From Pseudisothecium myosuroides (Eukaryota > Streptophyta > Bryopsida > Hypnales > Lembophyllaceae), in assembly GCA_951799445.1 (NCBI GenBank), contig OX637288.1, positions 25,647,288 through 25,711,287 on the forward strand: a DNA stretch of 64,000 nt, read 5' to 3'. Shown here one piece after another: positions 1-12,600 of the stretch (position 1 is the stretch's first letter; the number at the start of each line of letters is the position of its first letter). The position numbers and the translations under genes were made by a program. The notes below the pieces were generated by a model, which searched no databases, was not told the DNA's origin, and saw nothing but the letters and a program-made list of their open reading frames with translations.

Positions 1-2195
1 GGAAGCTAGTGGCTGTTCTAATCGTATTGGTTTGCGGTATTGTGGGGATTATTTATATCACGGACAATTTGCAAGCCGATGCGGGACAAAGTGAGTGATT
101 CCTCAATCTCTCTTAATCCTTGATTAAAAGAACATTTTATATCCGAGCTTGGTCAAACTTCATTAGATTTCTACATTCAAACACTCATTTCAAAAATTTG
201 ATACATTTCACATAAAGTAACATATGTCTCAATTTTATTCTCATTTTTCATAATTGAAAATATCAAATTAAAATATAGATGATTTTAAAAAAGAAATTCT
301 TTGTAAAAATTATAATAAGTACTAAGTAGGAAAAAATTTAAAATAGTATGAAGTTGGAAAAAAAAATGGAAATAATAGTGACAAACATCGTGGTGTAACT
401 AATATACTCCTTGAGCTCACATCAAGAGAAACTTGATTTTCTTTTTAATTCAAAAATGGTATATTTTAGGTTTTCAAGATGCTATGTTCAAAGTGTCACA
501 GAAATTGCAATGTCAACAAATTTAGAAAAAATTTAAAAAAAATATAAAGTAGATTATTGGAGGTACGTTTTCTTAATTAACTTTAAACAAATTGAAAATT
601 GAAAAATATGTAAAAATTCATGTTTGACTTTCAAAATCCTCGTTGGGCTTGCAAGGTCCTTTAAGAGTTAATCTTCAATGCATAAAAATTTAGAATATTT
701 GACAAGTAGTTGCAAGAAATCTTAATCATGACACTTTAGAATCAAATCCACTAGAAATGAAAGCCTTAATCTTGAAACTCCCTTGGATTAATTGTGCCAT
801 TCCTTGCAATCTTTGGTGACAAAGTATGCTAGACCTATGATTTGTTCAGTACTTACAATTGAGCATGCATAATTACTGGTATTAGGTAGACATTATATTT
901 ATTGCATTGTATGGGCAAGTGAAAGAGGATTCCAACACACTTTAGCACTAGGCTCTCGTAGACTCTCTTGATTTGGTTGGCATTTGTTTGTAAGACTTTA
1001 GAGACAATTGTCAATATCTTCTTTTGCCATAGTATCAAAAATATGGTCAAACAATTTGATATTAAGTAGCTCTAGGATAGGGCAAGACGGCATAAATCTA
1101 AAGTTGATGGCAAATAAACATTCCTAATAGATAACTAGATATTTGATACAAATATAGGGGCAATTTCATTACAATGGCAATATTATTTTAAATTGGCATG
1201 AAAACAATTCAAAACAGCCGTTCTAATTTTAGACTTGTCCTAGATGGTTCAAAATGGCCGTTCTGAAATCTATACATGTCCTAGATGGTGAAAATGGCAC
1301 ACCGTCAAAGTGGCACTTGGAATACTGCCATTTTAATGAAATTGCCCATATAAGTTGATCTTGGAATGTCGTTCACTAACTTTATCGCCTTGTGTTGCAG
1401 ATGCTCAGCATGAATGTAAATCAAACACTAATAAGTGTCATCCATACGCATATTGCTATGGCAATGAGACCTCCTACGTATGTACGTGCGTACCTGGTTG
1501 GGACGGTGATGGCTTTGTTGGAGATGGTCACTCAGGATGTAAGTACTTTCACTATCCATATCACTACAAATTTTTATTAGTTTTTGAGCCTCATAGTAAT
1601 GTTTTAATAAACTTGAATAGTTCTAGGAACTTTAAACAGATGCCATAAAGAGAATCTTTCTCACCATTCAAAACATCTAAGTCTTAGTAACTACACCTAA
1701 AAGTGTCCAAACTTAGCATTTAAACATGTTTTCTATTTAATGTTTAAATAAACCTAGTTGTTGTTAAATATTTTGGCAATCTGAAAGAGGACTTTATCTA
1801 GATTAGCACTACTTTTTGGAGCACCCAATGAAGTGTCGATTATTATGTATAGGTCATTTGAAAGTTAGAATTAGACTTTGATGTTGTGAAGGTGTGCATT
1901 TTAGGCAAGAACTTGTAAGGTTGAGTTTTGTAGCAAGGTCACAATTGAGTACGTGTAGTTGCCCTATGAATTTTGCTATTTGATGCTATCATCCATGTGA
2001 GCAGGCCAAAGGCGGCGATGGCGGTTGGTTGGATTCATCAGAACATTCGGTCTAGTAGGTTTGGTGCTCTTGGGGTGTTCGGTGGATGCTGCCTCGGGCC
2101 TTAGAGCTAGAATTCGGAACAACTCTCAGAGAGCTTTGGCTCAACAGGCCTACCCCCATCGAGGAATTGGTCCTGGTGCAGTAGAAGAGGTCTAA
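1..2195 (+). CDS. EGF-like single-module membrane protein, copy 1 (5' end outside the window)
   Basis: Predicted exons are <1-90, 1401-1538 and 2005-2195, all bounded by GT-AG and all in phase 1. The start codon lies upstream of the window. The visible protein has a hydrophobic N-terminal helix from exon 1, then one EGF-like module with six cysteines spaced C-x6-C-x5-C-x8-C-x-C-x16-C. The sixth cysteine is made by the exon 2/3 junction. A second hydrophobic stretch and a basic tail ending at TAA (2193-2195) follow. The reading frame is open throughout. EGF modules usually mediate extracellular binding, but I know no plant family with this two-helix, one-EGF layout, so no function is assigned. 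The second helix is less hydrophobic than in copy 2. Intron 1 holds a miniature transposon. Confidence 0.7.
1158..1347. mobile_element. Miniature inverted-repeat element (GGCAATTTCATT family) in intron 1
   Basis: The ends are inverted: GGGCAATTTCATTACAATGG at the left, and the complement of GGGCAATTTCATTAAAATGG at the right. Flanks read ATATAG and ATATAAG, a likely imperfect target duplication. The same intron position in copies 2 and 3 lacks the insertion. Longer relatives lie at 41479-41784 and 42651-42900. Confidence 0.75.
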
Positions 2196-2874
2196 ATCCT
2201 CTCACTATGAGAGTTGAGTGTTTGCGGTCATGGGGAACTCATTCCCAACGCATCCGTGCGTGAGGGGATTCCATAATTGAAATGGAATTTTATGGTGGAT
2301 TTCCATGAGCAAATGTACTTGTTCTCTGGATACCCCATGAATAAATTATGAGTTGTATTTTGAATTATATTAGTAGGTTTCAATCAGAGATTTGACTGAC
2401 TGAGGTAGTAGGGAATCCATTCCCCGTGTGTTCCAATCATTTATTGACCACTGAATTTCGTCGCATACATGGATTTCATGCTTCAGTCGCTCACTTGATG
2501 TCAATGAAAACTCATCGCTAGGATCTGTGAAATGAGCACTTCGAGCTTACCGAGAGTCGTGAAGGAAACAAGCGGGTGGGTGGAAGGACTGGAACGGGTG
2601 GGGAAAGAAGTTTTGAGCGGGTGGAGAGACGTCCATGACTTCCGGAACAAGATGCCAATTCATGTGTAACAAGCCTCCTGTTATAACAAGCTCGTATAAG
2701 CACACACTGAGGAACCTCATGTTTCTCCCTGTTTTAAAGCCCTTCATCGTCAATTTCGTTACTCGGCGGTACTCCAATACTTTGGCACGTTTCAGGACGT
2801 GCGTACTGAAACATAAATTCATACCTGTCCTAGTTTGTGGTGACCTGAAATTAGACCTTAGTGAATGTCTCAAT

Positions 2875-2892
2875 CACAGGGAGACCGGCAGG
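2875..2892 (+). repeat. Left terminal inverted repeat of the CACTA element
   Basis: Eighteen bases are identical to the reverse complement of the right end. Weaker similarity continues inward through a C/G-rich run. Subterminal sequence at 2930-3000 contains a GGGGGGTATT word and an inverted partner near 2980. Confidence 0.88.
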
Positions 2893-3793
2893 CCGTCACC
2901 CCCCCCGGTCTCGCACAGAGTGCGGTTTTCTTACCCCCCCTCTGTGTGGGACCAGGGGGGGTATTCGAAATGCTGTCTTTTGAATACCGGCGGGGGTGCC
3001 TCTCGCAGGCGGAACGAGAAACGCGGCCAGCGCTTCTGAGAGATGGCTTGCATTCTACGGGGAGGATAAATACTCTGAATTCCAAAGGTCTTTTATGAAT
3101 TACAAAATTCATTGCAATTATATTCTGGAAATTATGATATTTTGGAAAACTCAACACTCCAACACCGCATGTCCAAACGCCATGAAACAAAGCCTTTGCA
3201 ATCCTTCCTCCTCCATTGAATTGCTATTGGGGCCAGTTTAGTTGTGTTTGGACATACTGTGTGAAAGTTATGGATTTTTTTAAATTAACAAATTGAATAA
3301 AATTATTTATTATTTTGAAAAAACCATAAATTTTCCATTGTATTTTCAATCACCACAAATTAAAACCCTTGCACTCCTTTGTGGATACAACTTCCAGTTT
3401 GTACCAAGAACACAACCTCTCACACTGTAGTGTTGCAGTTATTGAACTTCAAAGTTTCAATTAATTAAAAAATAAATTAATTAATTAATCCTTTTGGGGG
3501 AGAAGAACGCAACCTCTCACACCACAAAAAACCTTCACACTCCTTTGTGCATAGAAGATATTGAATTTCAAAGTTCTTACAAATTTTACAATTTTATAAT
3601 TCATATATTTCTTACCAAAAATTTATAAAAAGAATTCTCATTACACTTACAAAGACATCTCCAAACAAATTTACTTGTAAAAAAAGTTTTTTGTCACTAA
3701 GAGCTTGATTAAATTTTTAAGATAAAAAAATTCCAATTGTGCAATTGTTTTAAGTAAGAACCAAAACCACATGCAATATTTGTTTTTGCATAA
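2893..3793. other. Left subterminal region of the CACTA element
   Basis: The first 180 bases are GC-rich with C and G runs. The remainder turns AT-rich with duplicated phrases such as CAACCTCTCACAC (3413 and 3510). No supported gene. Confidence 0.5.
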
Positions 3794-4524
3794 GGATGAT
3801 TCCAAGAATCATCTGCCACTTTTGTTGCGTTTTCATAGTACTTATGCTTTTTTATTTGGAGTACTTTAAAATTAGAAAAATAATATTTAATTTTTTTAAA
3901 AGTATGGCCAATGTATATACCTTTAAGATGAAGATATCCAGGAAAAAAAAAGCACAGAAAAATTCTCTAGGTGGGAAAACTAGAAAAGTGTCAAATCTCA
4001 AGAAAATAGACACTTTAATGCTTTAATTAGTTTAAAATAGGGAAAAAATTAAATTAAAAAAATTAAAAAAGGCCATTTGTGATAACTCTATGGAGATGGT
4101 CATTCACCAAAAGAACCACCAAAATAATATTTTACATATTCTAAAATGTAAGAAGAAAGAAGCTCTCTTTGTGGACGTCCACACAATACAAAATTAACTA
4201 TTTTTATAATTCCTTCCATGCATAGCTACAAGTCTACTGGAAGACCATTCCCTCAAAATTTCAGTTCCAAATTAGTTTTTGGGGGTACTAAATAGTACTA
4301 AACCCCCCAAACTGGTAAGTATGACATGAAATTGGGGGACTACTTTGGACGGTAAATTATTTTTGGAAATTGCAAAAAAAATTAGACAAAGTGTATAATG
4401 GTCATGAGCACCTTTCCTATAAATCTTAAGTCATGTGGATCCAGATTGCAGAAGTTGTGCCCAAAAAACAAATTAGCATGCCGGGTGTGACGCAAAATAA
4501 TACAAGTGTTTCTTGCAATCACCC
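3794..4524. mobile_element. 0.73 kb non-autonomous DNA element (GGGTGATTGC family), nested copy
   Basis: The right end GTTTCTTGCAATCACCC matches the terminal motif of three other copies (29046, 30917 and 46165). The left end is degenerate, GGATGATTCCAAGAATC. Flanking ATAA at 3790-3793 and 4525-4528 is a 4 bp target duplication. Internal sequence matches those copies, for example the TAGTACTAAA / CCCCC section near 4290-4310. No coding capacity. Confidence 0.65.
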
Positions 4525-4910
4525 ATAATTACAAAAATCGAGTTGAAAAGGATATCCAGTACATTATTTCTCAAGAAGTTGCTAGGATCCCCCAGAAAAC
4601 AACATGCTTTACAATTTTGGAATCTCTTATCCAAATGGAATGAATCAAAGGTTTCCATGCTAACAAAAATATAAACTAAGAGGAAATTCTAATTTTAGAG
4701 AAGTCATGAAATTTTTTTGACCATAGGAACTTATCCAAAATCCAATTTCTCTCACAAGGAGACAAATATTCCTTTAGGGGTTATATATACTCTTCCAATA
4801 AATGACATTGCATTTGTAAAGTACTGAAAAAATAGAGACACGTATTAGCTCCTTCAAAAATTCACATTGCAATTTCTCTTAGAATTTTATAAATATTTGT
4901 ATATGTAGTA

Positions 4911-5106
4911 GAACCTCTCTTAGTGCATACTCTGTTAGTGCATAATATGCACTATGAGAGATTGTACTTTGAAGTCTTTATTGCTCAACAGTGCTTGGAG
5001 GCCTTGTAGTTAGAAGCCACGTTAGGTAGTGAATAGTACAGAACCTCTCCAAATGCATAAACCTCTCTTAATGCATAGTCCCAACACTATGCACTAAGAG
5101 AGGTTC
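4911..5106. mobile_element. 196 bp miniature element with TA flanks
   Basis: The ends GAACCTCTCTTAGTGCAT and its exact complement are each flanked by TA, as for Tc1/mariner-type miniature elements. Internal copies of the same words (4933-4967, 5042-5075) suggest a duplicated arm. Diverged pieces of the same motif occur near 51725-51775. Confidence 0.65.
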
Positions 5107-8100
5107 TATTGTAGTACTAAAACCATTGAATTGTACTTTACAAAAACTTATTGCAATGCAATTTGTCAACTTGTCAAGAGTTTGTGACATTTGACATTTG
5201 AAACCATTTATTAAAGCATCATATGGCAACTGCTTGGGATGCAACTCTTCTAATATTGTACACAGGGGTCATTGGCATTCAAATGTCTTAAGAGATGACT
5301 TTCATCAAAATTATCTCAAATTAAAAGGACAAAGAAGTAAGGTGAAGACCAATTTTTAAAAAATGATATATAGAAAATGTTGTATTTTTTATAATTTAAA
5401 AAAGAAGATTATCAGACCATATAGAATTAAAACATTTATGCATAATTTTTAAAAATCCATACTAGAAGTTCTCTCCATTTAAAATTAAAATTCATTCACA
5501 AAGTATTATATATATATATATATATATATAACAAATCTTAAATTTTTATTAAAAAGTCTAAAAACGTGGGTACCTTGTTCCATGATACACATATTACAAA
5601 AAGTCATATAACTAGGTTTTTAATGCTTTTATTGTTCTCTAAAAATATTCAAATCATATATGATTAAATTTTTGTCCTCTTTGTTGTAAAGACTAAAAAA
5701 ATATTGTACATTAAAATAAATTGAATCCCTTGAAATTAGACTAAAATGCATTATAAGTGATTATTAGCAGGGCCATATAATATGGAAATTACATACCCAT
5801 GGGCAATCATCTCTAAAATCACAGAAATTGAAAAAGGCCTATTCTTTAATATTTTTTAAAAATCCATATAAGAAGTTTCCTCCCATCACAATTAAGTTTT
5901 TATTTAAATACCCGAAAAGTTGGGTAGCTTGTCTCATGATACATGTATTAAAAAATCTTATATAATGAGGTTTTTAATGCTATTATTGTTTCCAATAATA
6001 TTAATTTCATATATATAATTACATGTTGGAGATCCTTGTTAAAAGGTCTACAAAAGTTTTTAACATGAAAACAAATTATATCCCTTAAGTTTGGACTAAA
6101 ATATATTATAAGTGATTATAATCAGGGCCTTATAATACGGAAGTTGCGTACCTATGTATTGTATGTTTTTGTTTGTAGTACTTCAATTCATAGAATTTCA
6201 AAAATTTGTGAAATTCTTACCTAAAAATTAAAAAGAATTCTCCTTCCTCTTATCAAAAACTCTTGAAATGAATACATTTCTACAAAAACTTTATTGTCTC
6301 CAATAAGATCTATGAAATTATTAATAGATAAAAAAGTGTCTCAAGGTTTTTAAACAATCATTTCATATGAAGGTTTTACTTATCGAGGAGCATTTCTAAT
6401 TTTTTTATAAATCTGTTTTCAAAAATTACTTCCAACAATTTTTGAAGTGCATGAAAACTTATAACAATCATTCTAGAGCTTAATGTCATGGAATACAATT
6501 TTTTTTAAAGCACATTAGGATATACAAAACAACAGGATGTTGCAAGCTTTTGAAAAATCTACAAAGTTACAAGAAGTAGCTTTTAGAAAATTTTCAAAAT
6601 TAAATTTAAAGTTGTGGCATTACAATTTAATCAAACTTCATATCTCCCCAATACATTTTTGAATATAACAAGAGTTTCCAACAATCAATTCATTTTCTAA
6701 TTGTTCGAAAGTCTTTGTTTTAATTGAATAACATACAAATAAGTTATAGAATTTAAGAAGATTATTACAAATATTTCACCATTATATTGTACATTAAATA
6801 TGCTTTACAAGTCTTCAACTTGCATTCATCAAGTACTAAGAAAATAGACACTAAATTAGCTTTTTCAGGAAACATTTCATTCTAGTTGGTTTTTGAATTA
6901 TAGAAAAAGGCTTCTAACTACATGTCACTTCAACTGTTAATCCCTTGCATTCTTTCACACACACACACATTTATGTGTATATATATATATATAACACTAA
7001 ATAGGATATTAAGGGGACCAAAAAATTAAAGGGACTTATCTTGGAAAATTGTAAATGTCTGAAACATGTACACCACCCGGACACTTCAATAACTACTGAT
7101 GTATAGAAAAGGTAGATATTTACATAGTGTGAAATGTCAATTAATTAGTATGGATTCCTTTAATACCCCTATTCAATGTAGTTAATTTGTTAGAGCACCC
7201 CTCCTACAATTTCAAAATAAAAAATTGTAGCAACTGCAAGTTAATGATGATTGGATATCAAAAAGAAGTATTTTGAACTTCTTTTTTTGGTTAGATTTCA
7301 TCTTTCAAACTTTGTACCTACAAATTAAAAATCATATGATTAAGAAATAAATTAGAAATATATTTTCAAAGTTTTAGCAATTCATTTTCAAATTCATGTT
7401 TGAAAAACATTATAAGTACTAAGAAGTATATAATGATATAAAATGCTGAATTTAAACAAAAATTGTATTATAATTGAAAATTTTCAATCCCAATCATAGC
7501 ATTTAGTAGCTCTACAGTGATGGTGTGGTATATTCTACACTCCAACAGTGCATCAATAGCTACTGATGAATTAGACAGGTGGAGGATGTAGAGGCGCACC
7601 ATGAATGCAGAACCAAGGCAACATCAACACATACTACTAAATATTATGATCAATGGTTATAATGTTGTTATAAACAATATTCATCTTATGCTTCAATTTT
7701 CTCCCAGCAATATTGAAAATTGAGTTAAATAAAGGACTTCAAATTTTATTTGAGAGTAGAGATTCTATAATTGCACGCACACTAAAACTCATCGTACTTT
7801 CATCTGAAAAATCAATCTGGAATGATTCAAAATGTTTTACATATAAAAAATCTATTTCAAATTCTTACTTAAAAAAAAAAGTTATTTTCACTAAGCTAGC
7901 TATGCTGTCCACATTTCTAAAAAAACTACAAATTATACAATAATTTTTTATGAAAAGAATCAAAAGTTCTGAAAATTGTTGTGCCTTCAAGGTTCTCCTT
8001 GACCACATGTTGTGTGAAAATTTCATAAAAAAAATGAAAATACAGGTTGTAGATACATGAACAAGAACTCTATGTTGCCAAACAATGCTATTTAATTATT

Positions 8101-8118
8101 TAGGAATTGAATTGTACA
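5107..8118. other. AT-rich interior of the CACTA element, no gene seen
   Basis: There is a (TA)n run at about 5508-5530 and a mixed CA/TA run at 6957-6993. Two diverged direct copies of a segment begin near 5570 and 5920 (a shared CTTGTTCCATGATACA-like phrase), pointing to an internal duplication of about 350 bases. All open frames are short and biased, so I call no gene. Confidence 0.45.
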
Positions 8119-8949
8119 CTGGGGGGACAAAAGTATTGTTACCCCTTTCTGCTTTCAAACACTATTTTTCATAATTTTTATGCAATTCTTGCATCATTGC
8201 ATTCCTATGCAATCTTGATCATGCATACCAAATTTCAACTTTGAAAAAGCAAAACTCCATTTTTGGTGAATTTTTAAAGTCAATTTTCATGGTTTATATG
8301 ATGATTCAATGGAAATCATTGTTGATGATTTAAAAAAAAATTACATGGAGATCTATAGGAGACATCCATAGGCACATCTTTCCTTCAACAAGCATCTTCA
8401 AAAAAAATAATAATTTCCTCTCTGAAGAATTCAGTGTTGGACTGACAATGTCTTAATTTTAAGTTATACATATATTTTTATTATAATTAGATTTTGGTAA
8501 GGCAATTGTACCATCATGCTAAAATTTACAAAATTAGTTACAATGTGAGGATTAATTATAAAAATCTATTGAAAATATAAAGATATTTATTTCACAAAGT
8601 TCAACCATATGACACCTTATATTGAGTTCTTTACAGGGGGAATTGTAAAACTTTTTTGGAGATGCTTGTTGAAGGAAAGATGTGCGTATGAATGTTTCAT
8701 GTGTATCTCCACTATTGAATTAAAAAATTCATCATTCAACAACATATTATGTAAAATCATGAAAATTGACTTTAAAAAGTCACCAGAAATGGAGTTCTCA
8801 GCTCTTTCAAGGTTGAAATGTGGTATGCATAATCAAGAGTGTACAGAAATGCAATGACACCAGAATTGTATAAAATTATGAAAAATAGTGTTTGAAAATG
8901 GGGGCGTTTCTGTGGAAACAAAAGGGGGCGACAATACTTTCGTCCCCCT
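8119..8949. mobile_element. Possible hAT-type non-autonomous element, about 0.83 kb
   Basis: The left end CTGGGGGGACAAAAGTATTG pairs with a right end whose complement reads AGGGGGACGAAAGTATTG. Both are flanked by ATTGTACA (8111-8118 and 8950-8957), an 8 bp duplication typical of hAT elements. Inverted similarity extends well inward (CAAACACTATTTTTCATAA near 8157 against its complement near 8877). No transposase. Confidence 0.6.
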
Positions 8950-9144
8950 ATTGTACATTAAGAAAAGATTTTGCAATGCATGACATTGTATTCTTGAATC
9001 CATCAAAAACTTTATACTTTGAAAAACATTCTGTATTACATCACGTGACAATTGTCCTCTGAATTACAATAATTGAAAAGAAGGGCTACTTTGTAGCAAT
9101 CTATACAAAAAGATTCACTCTATTTTCTAATTTTTGAAAAGCAT

Positions 9145-9672
9145 CTACATTGTTCTTGTCTCTAATGTATTCCTAAATAAACTTAATGCCAACGTATTTC
9201 TCCTTTTAGCCCTACACATTTCATATGCTATAGCACGGTTTCTGTTGATGTCAACTCTCATAAACTTATGTTGTATCAACCGCAATGGTTTAATGCTTGT
9301 CTCGTCAAATGGATAGAAGGCATTAGTTTCTACCACATTCATGCCAGTCAATTCATCAATATCGTCCTCATATCGATGTGTTGTTCCACTCCAACTCTGT
9401 TGCAACTTGTAATAATTAGCTGCAAAGTGCACACTAACTTCTTCATCAGTACGGTGACAAATGAATTCTTTGATTCTAGCCTTCCATGGTGTCCCTTGGG
9501 GATCATCATCCCTACTGACAACCACATCATCACCAATTCCATAGACTACCCCCTTAAACATAATCCTCTTAGTATTTGTATCCACAAAAATTTCTCTATC
9601 TCTCCATTGATAGTATGACTTTATATACTTTTCCACAAAAGGCTCAGCAAGCTTTAAGTTTGCACTGTTCAA
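9145..9672 (-). pseudogene. C-terminal BAH-like part of the transposase, cut off by an in-frame TGA
   Basis: This stretch is in the same frame as the transposase upstream and is separated from it by one codon, TGA at 9673-9675. It stays open for 175 codons and ends at 9145. It has no ATG near its beginning; the first codon after the stop is TTG. The segment GVVYGIGDDVVVSRDDDP followed by WKARIKEF resembles a BAH domain, often found at the C-terminus of plant TNP2-like transposases. The simplest reading is one protein of about 1184 codons with a premature stop. Readthrough or a small intron spanning the stop are alternatives. It is not an independent gene. Confidence 0.65.
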
Positions 9673-12600
9673 TCAGCCTATGAGGATGCCCTTCTTCTTC
9701 AACATCTGTGCACAAACACTCTCCGGTGCCTTTTTTAACAATTGATTCAGTTCATTTGCTTCTCCAATAGATGTACAATACATAACACATTGTTCATGTT
9801 GATCGTCGCATGTTGTACGATTGTAGATATCAACACCTGGATGGCCTTGGGGAAATACAAGATGATTATGGATTTTGCTCAGGGCTCTTTGATGCACGTA
9901 TAAGCCGTCAACTTCCTGACCAATTTGTACATGCACTTCTTGAAATAGTTTGCGTGCATAAAATACAATGAATGTCTTTTCCACCCCTCTGTGGTTTGTC
10001 TTGATGTCCAAATACTTCTGCACCTCTCGCTCATGAGGAAAACACCAATAAACATCCGAATGTCCAAAACGCTTGATATCTTGCAGAAGATGGCCAGCGC
10101 CCGCTACGTGCTCCAAGGGACTCGAATTTGGACCAAATGCATCTTCCGATATTACACGCCAGTGTTTAAACAAATTCAAGGCCATTTCAATTTGCTCTCT
10201 ATTCCAACCACTATCCCTTGTATAATTGAAAAGGTAATGTGCAATGTCATTGAGCAGAAGCCCAATTTTCCTAAATTCAGATTTAATTCTATGTCCACAT
10301 ATACGCAACACAAAGGGTAGGACCCACATCACGAATAACTTCAAATCTTCGGCCACGTAGCGAGTATGGGTTTCAATGGGCTTATAAGGCCACCGTCCAA
10401 CTTTCATTTCACGCGGGCGTGCTTTTTCAACAACAACACAAATGCTTTCAACATCTTTTGTGCACTGTCCTCGCGAAATCTCTTTGAACAATTCAACGGT
10501 GTAATTCTTGAATAATTGCAAGCATGCTGTGTGCATGACATCATAGACAATGTCCACTGACATGTCAAATCTATAGAGGTGATAAAACCTCCAAAGCAGA
10601 GATTCCCCGGAAATGCCTGCATTCTTTCCAAACTCTTGACGTTGGGGACCTTCTGGTTTTTCCCACCATTTACAAAGGTTTTCATATAATTCCCTGGATG
10701 TTCGTTGTTGGGTATTTCCTAAAATTTGTCGAAGATTTTGTCCATACACGTATTCACTCCTTCTTCGAGTTTCACCAGATCCGGATGCAATATATTCACG
10801 TTCTACCAGTTGAGTATGCACTTTGCAGCGGCGACACGGTGCCTTTCCTGATTGCTTGAGTTTACTCATCTTGCAATTGGCTGGATGATCCCCAGTTACA
10901 AGCATGAGCATAGCACGGATGATATCTCCATCTACTTCAGCTTCTGGTAGAAGTGGGCTTATAAGATTGGATGGATAGTTGTATTTCACTTTGAACCCAC
11001 TACAAAACATCTCCTCCAATTCCTCAATGAAAGGCCGCAAGAACATTGTTGCAGATTTCTTCACCATCTTTTCCAATGCTAAACTTGCTGTTGTTGCTTG
11101 AGCTCCGGGTACAGTTGGTATAAATAACACTGGTAGAAGCATAATGGGATCCGACGTGCTTGCATTCAGTACACCAACATTCACAGCCCATGTACTCCGC
11201 TCTTTATTGCCTTCACTGATGCTAAATCCATCCCAATGGACAGATAAAGCAATGTTCCGAGGATCTCCACGCACCAATACCTTCCGTCCAAATATCCACC
11301 GCTTACACAAATCACAATTAAATCCATATGTTTGAGATGCTTCATCCCATCCACGTATCAAATTTTGGCACTTCTCAGGGAATGCTGGATAAGCAATCTT
11401 GCATCCCGGAGTCAAACATAGGATGGGTAGTTCCCACTCAGACGCTGGGTTCCAAAATTCTTGGTACATCCTCAATTTCTGTCCATGCCAAAATTCTTTG
11501 ACATGACTGGGCGCTTCGGTTTGGTTTTTTCCAATCCAGCTTGATTTTTGTCGCCACATAGTAAGCATTTTCTCACAAAGTGCCCTTGCACTCATCAAAA
11601 GACGAAACATTACAATCATTGGCAAGTAGTCGAATGTCATCATATCTTTTCTCAATCGATTTGTACACATTGTACATTTATCAGAGCATCGGGGACAATC
11701 ACGGTTCATGACTCGATTCGGCGGATGACAATTGCACAATTTATCGCTCATTCTAGTGCAACTGTCATCAATACTAGGTGGCAAGATGAAAGGTTCATGA
11801 ACAAAGTCATTAGTGCCTACACATAACCTCCAACGTTGCGGTTCGATCATGCCTTCTTTTTTGTAGACACTCATCAATTTTTTCCAAGTTGATGGAATTG
11901 TCCCCCCTGGCAATTCTCCTTTCCATGTATTTGGCATGTTCCTGAAAACATCTCCAAATGTGCGCTCCCAAGGTTGCACAGTCTCGTTATTATGCCCCAA
12001 TCCACTAAACATCATATGTAGTAGAGACTCTTGCATAGCTTGAGAGCATCCATTAGAATCACACAACCTTTGGATTTCCACTACTTTTGATTGCATTAAT
12101 TGTTTTAATGTATTGTACTGGGTCCCTTCATCAGTTGGAGATGCAACGCCTTCTTCTACTCGAATTGTATCCTCTTCTTCCTGCAGAGCCAAATCCTCTT
12201 CTTCCAACAAAATTGCATCTTCTTGCTCAATCGAAAATGCATCCTCTCGCTCCATAGAAATGTCATCTTCTTCCTCGGGAGGAACACCCTCATCTTCCTC
12301 CACCTGATCGTCATCCTCTTCTTCCATTACATGAGCTTCCTCAACTTCCACCGGAACCATCTCTTCTTCTTCTTCTTCTTCTCTTTCTCCTTCATGTTGT
12401 ACATCAATCCCAACACCATGCTCTACATCAACCCCAACACCTTGCTCTACATCAACCCCAACACTTTGCTCTACATCAACCTCAACACCTTGCTCTACAT
12501 CAACCCCAACACCTTGCTCTACAACAACTGCAACACCTTGTTCTTCTGCAACTCCAACAGCTTCATTCAAATTGAGTCTTCTCCTTTTATCATGTCTTCT

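Larger units (their letters stand above)
1..2874 (+). repeat. Tandem unit 1, left part
   Basis: This contains EGF copy 1 and, from 2196, the shared non-coding tail also found downstream of copies 2-4. The tail has a conserved stretch around the motif GGATTTCCATGAG, then a GC-rich part with repeated GAGCGGGTG-like words (2565-2630), then a block near 2700-2870. Nothing coding is convincing in 2196-2874. The unit is broken at 2874 by the CACTA element and resumes at 26208. Confidence 0.75.

Noticed and set aside
2635..3241. Several overlapping open frames across the left CACTA end
   Set aside because: They span the insertion junction and GC-rich repeats, so they cannot be one gene and show no domain.
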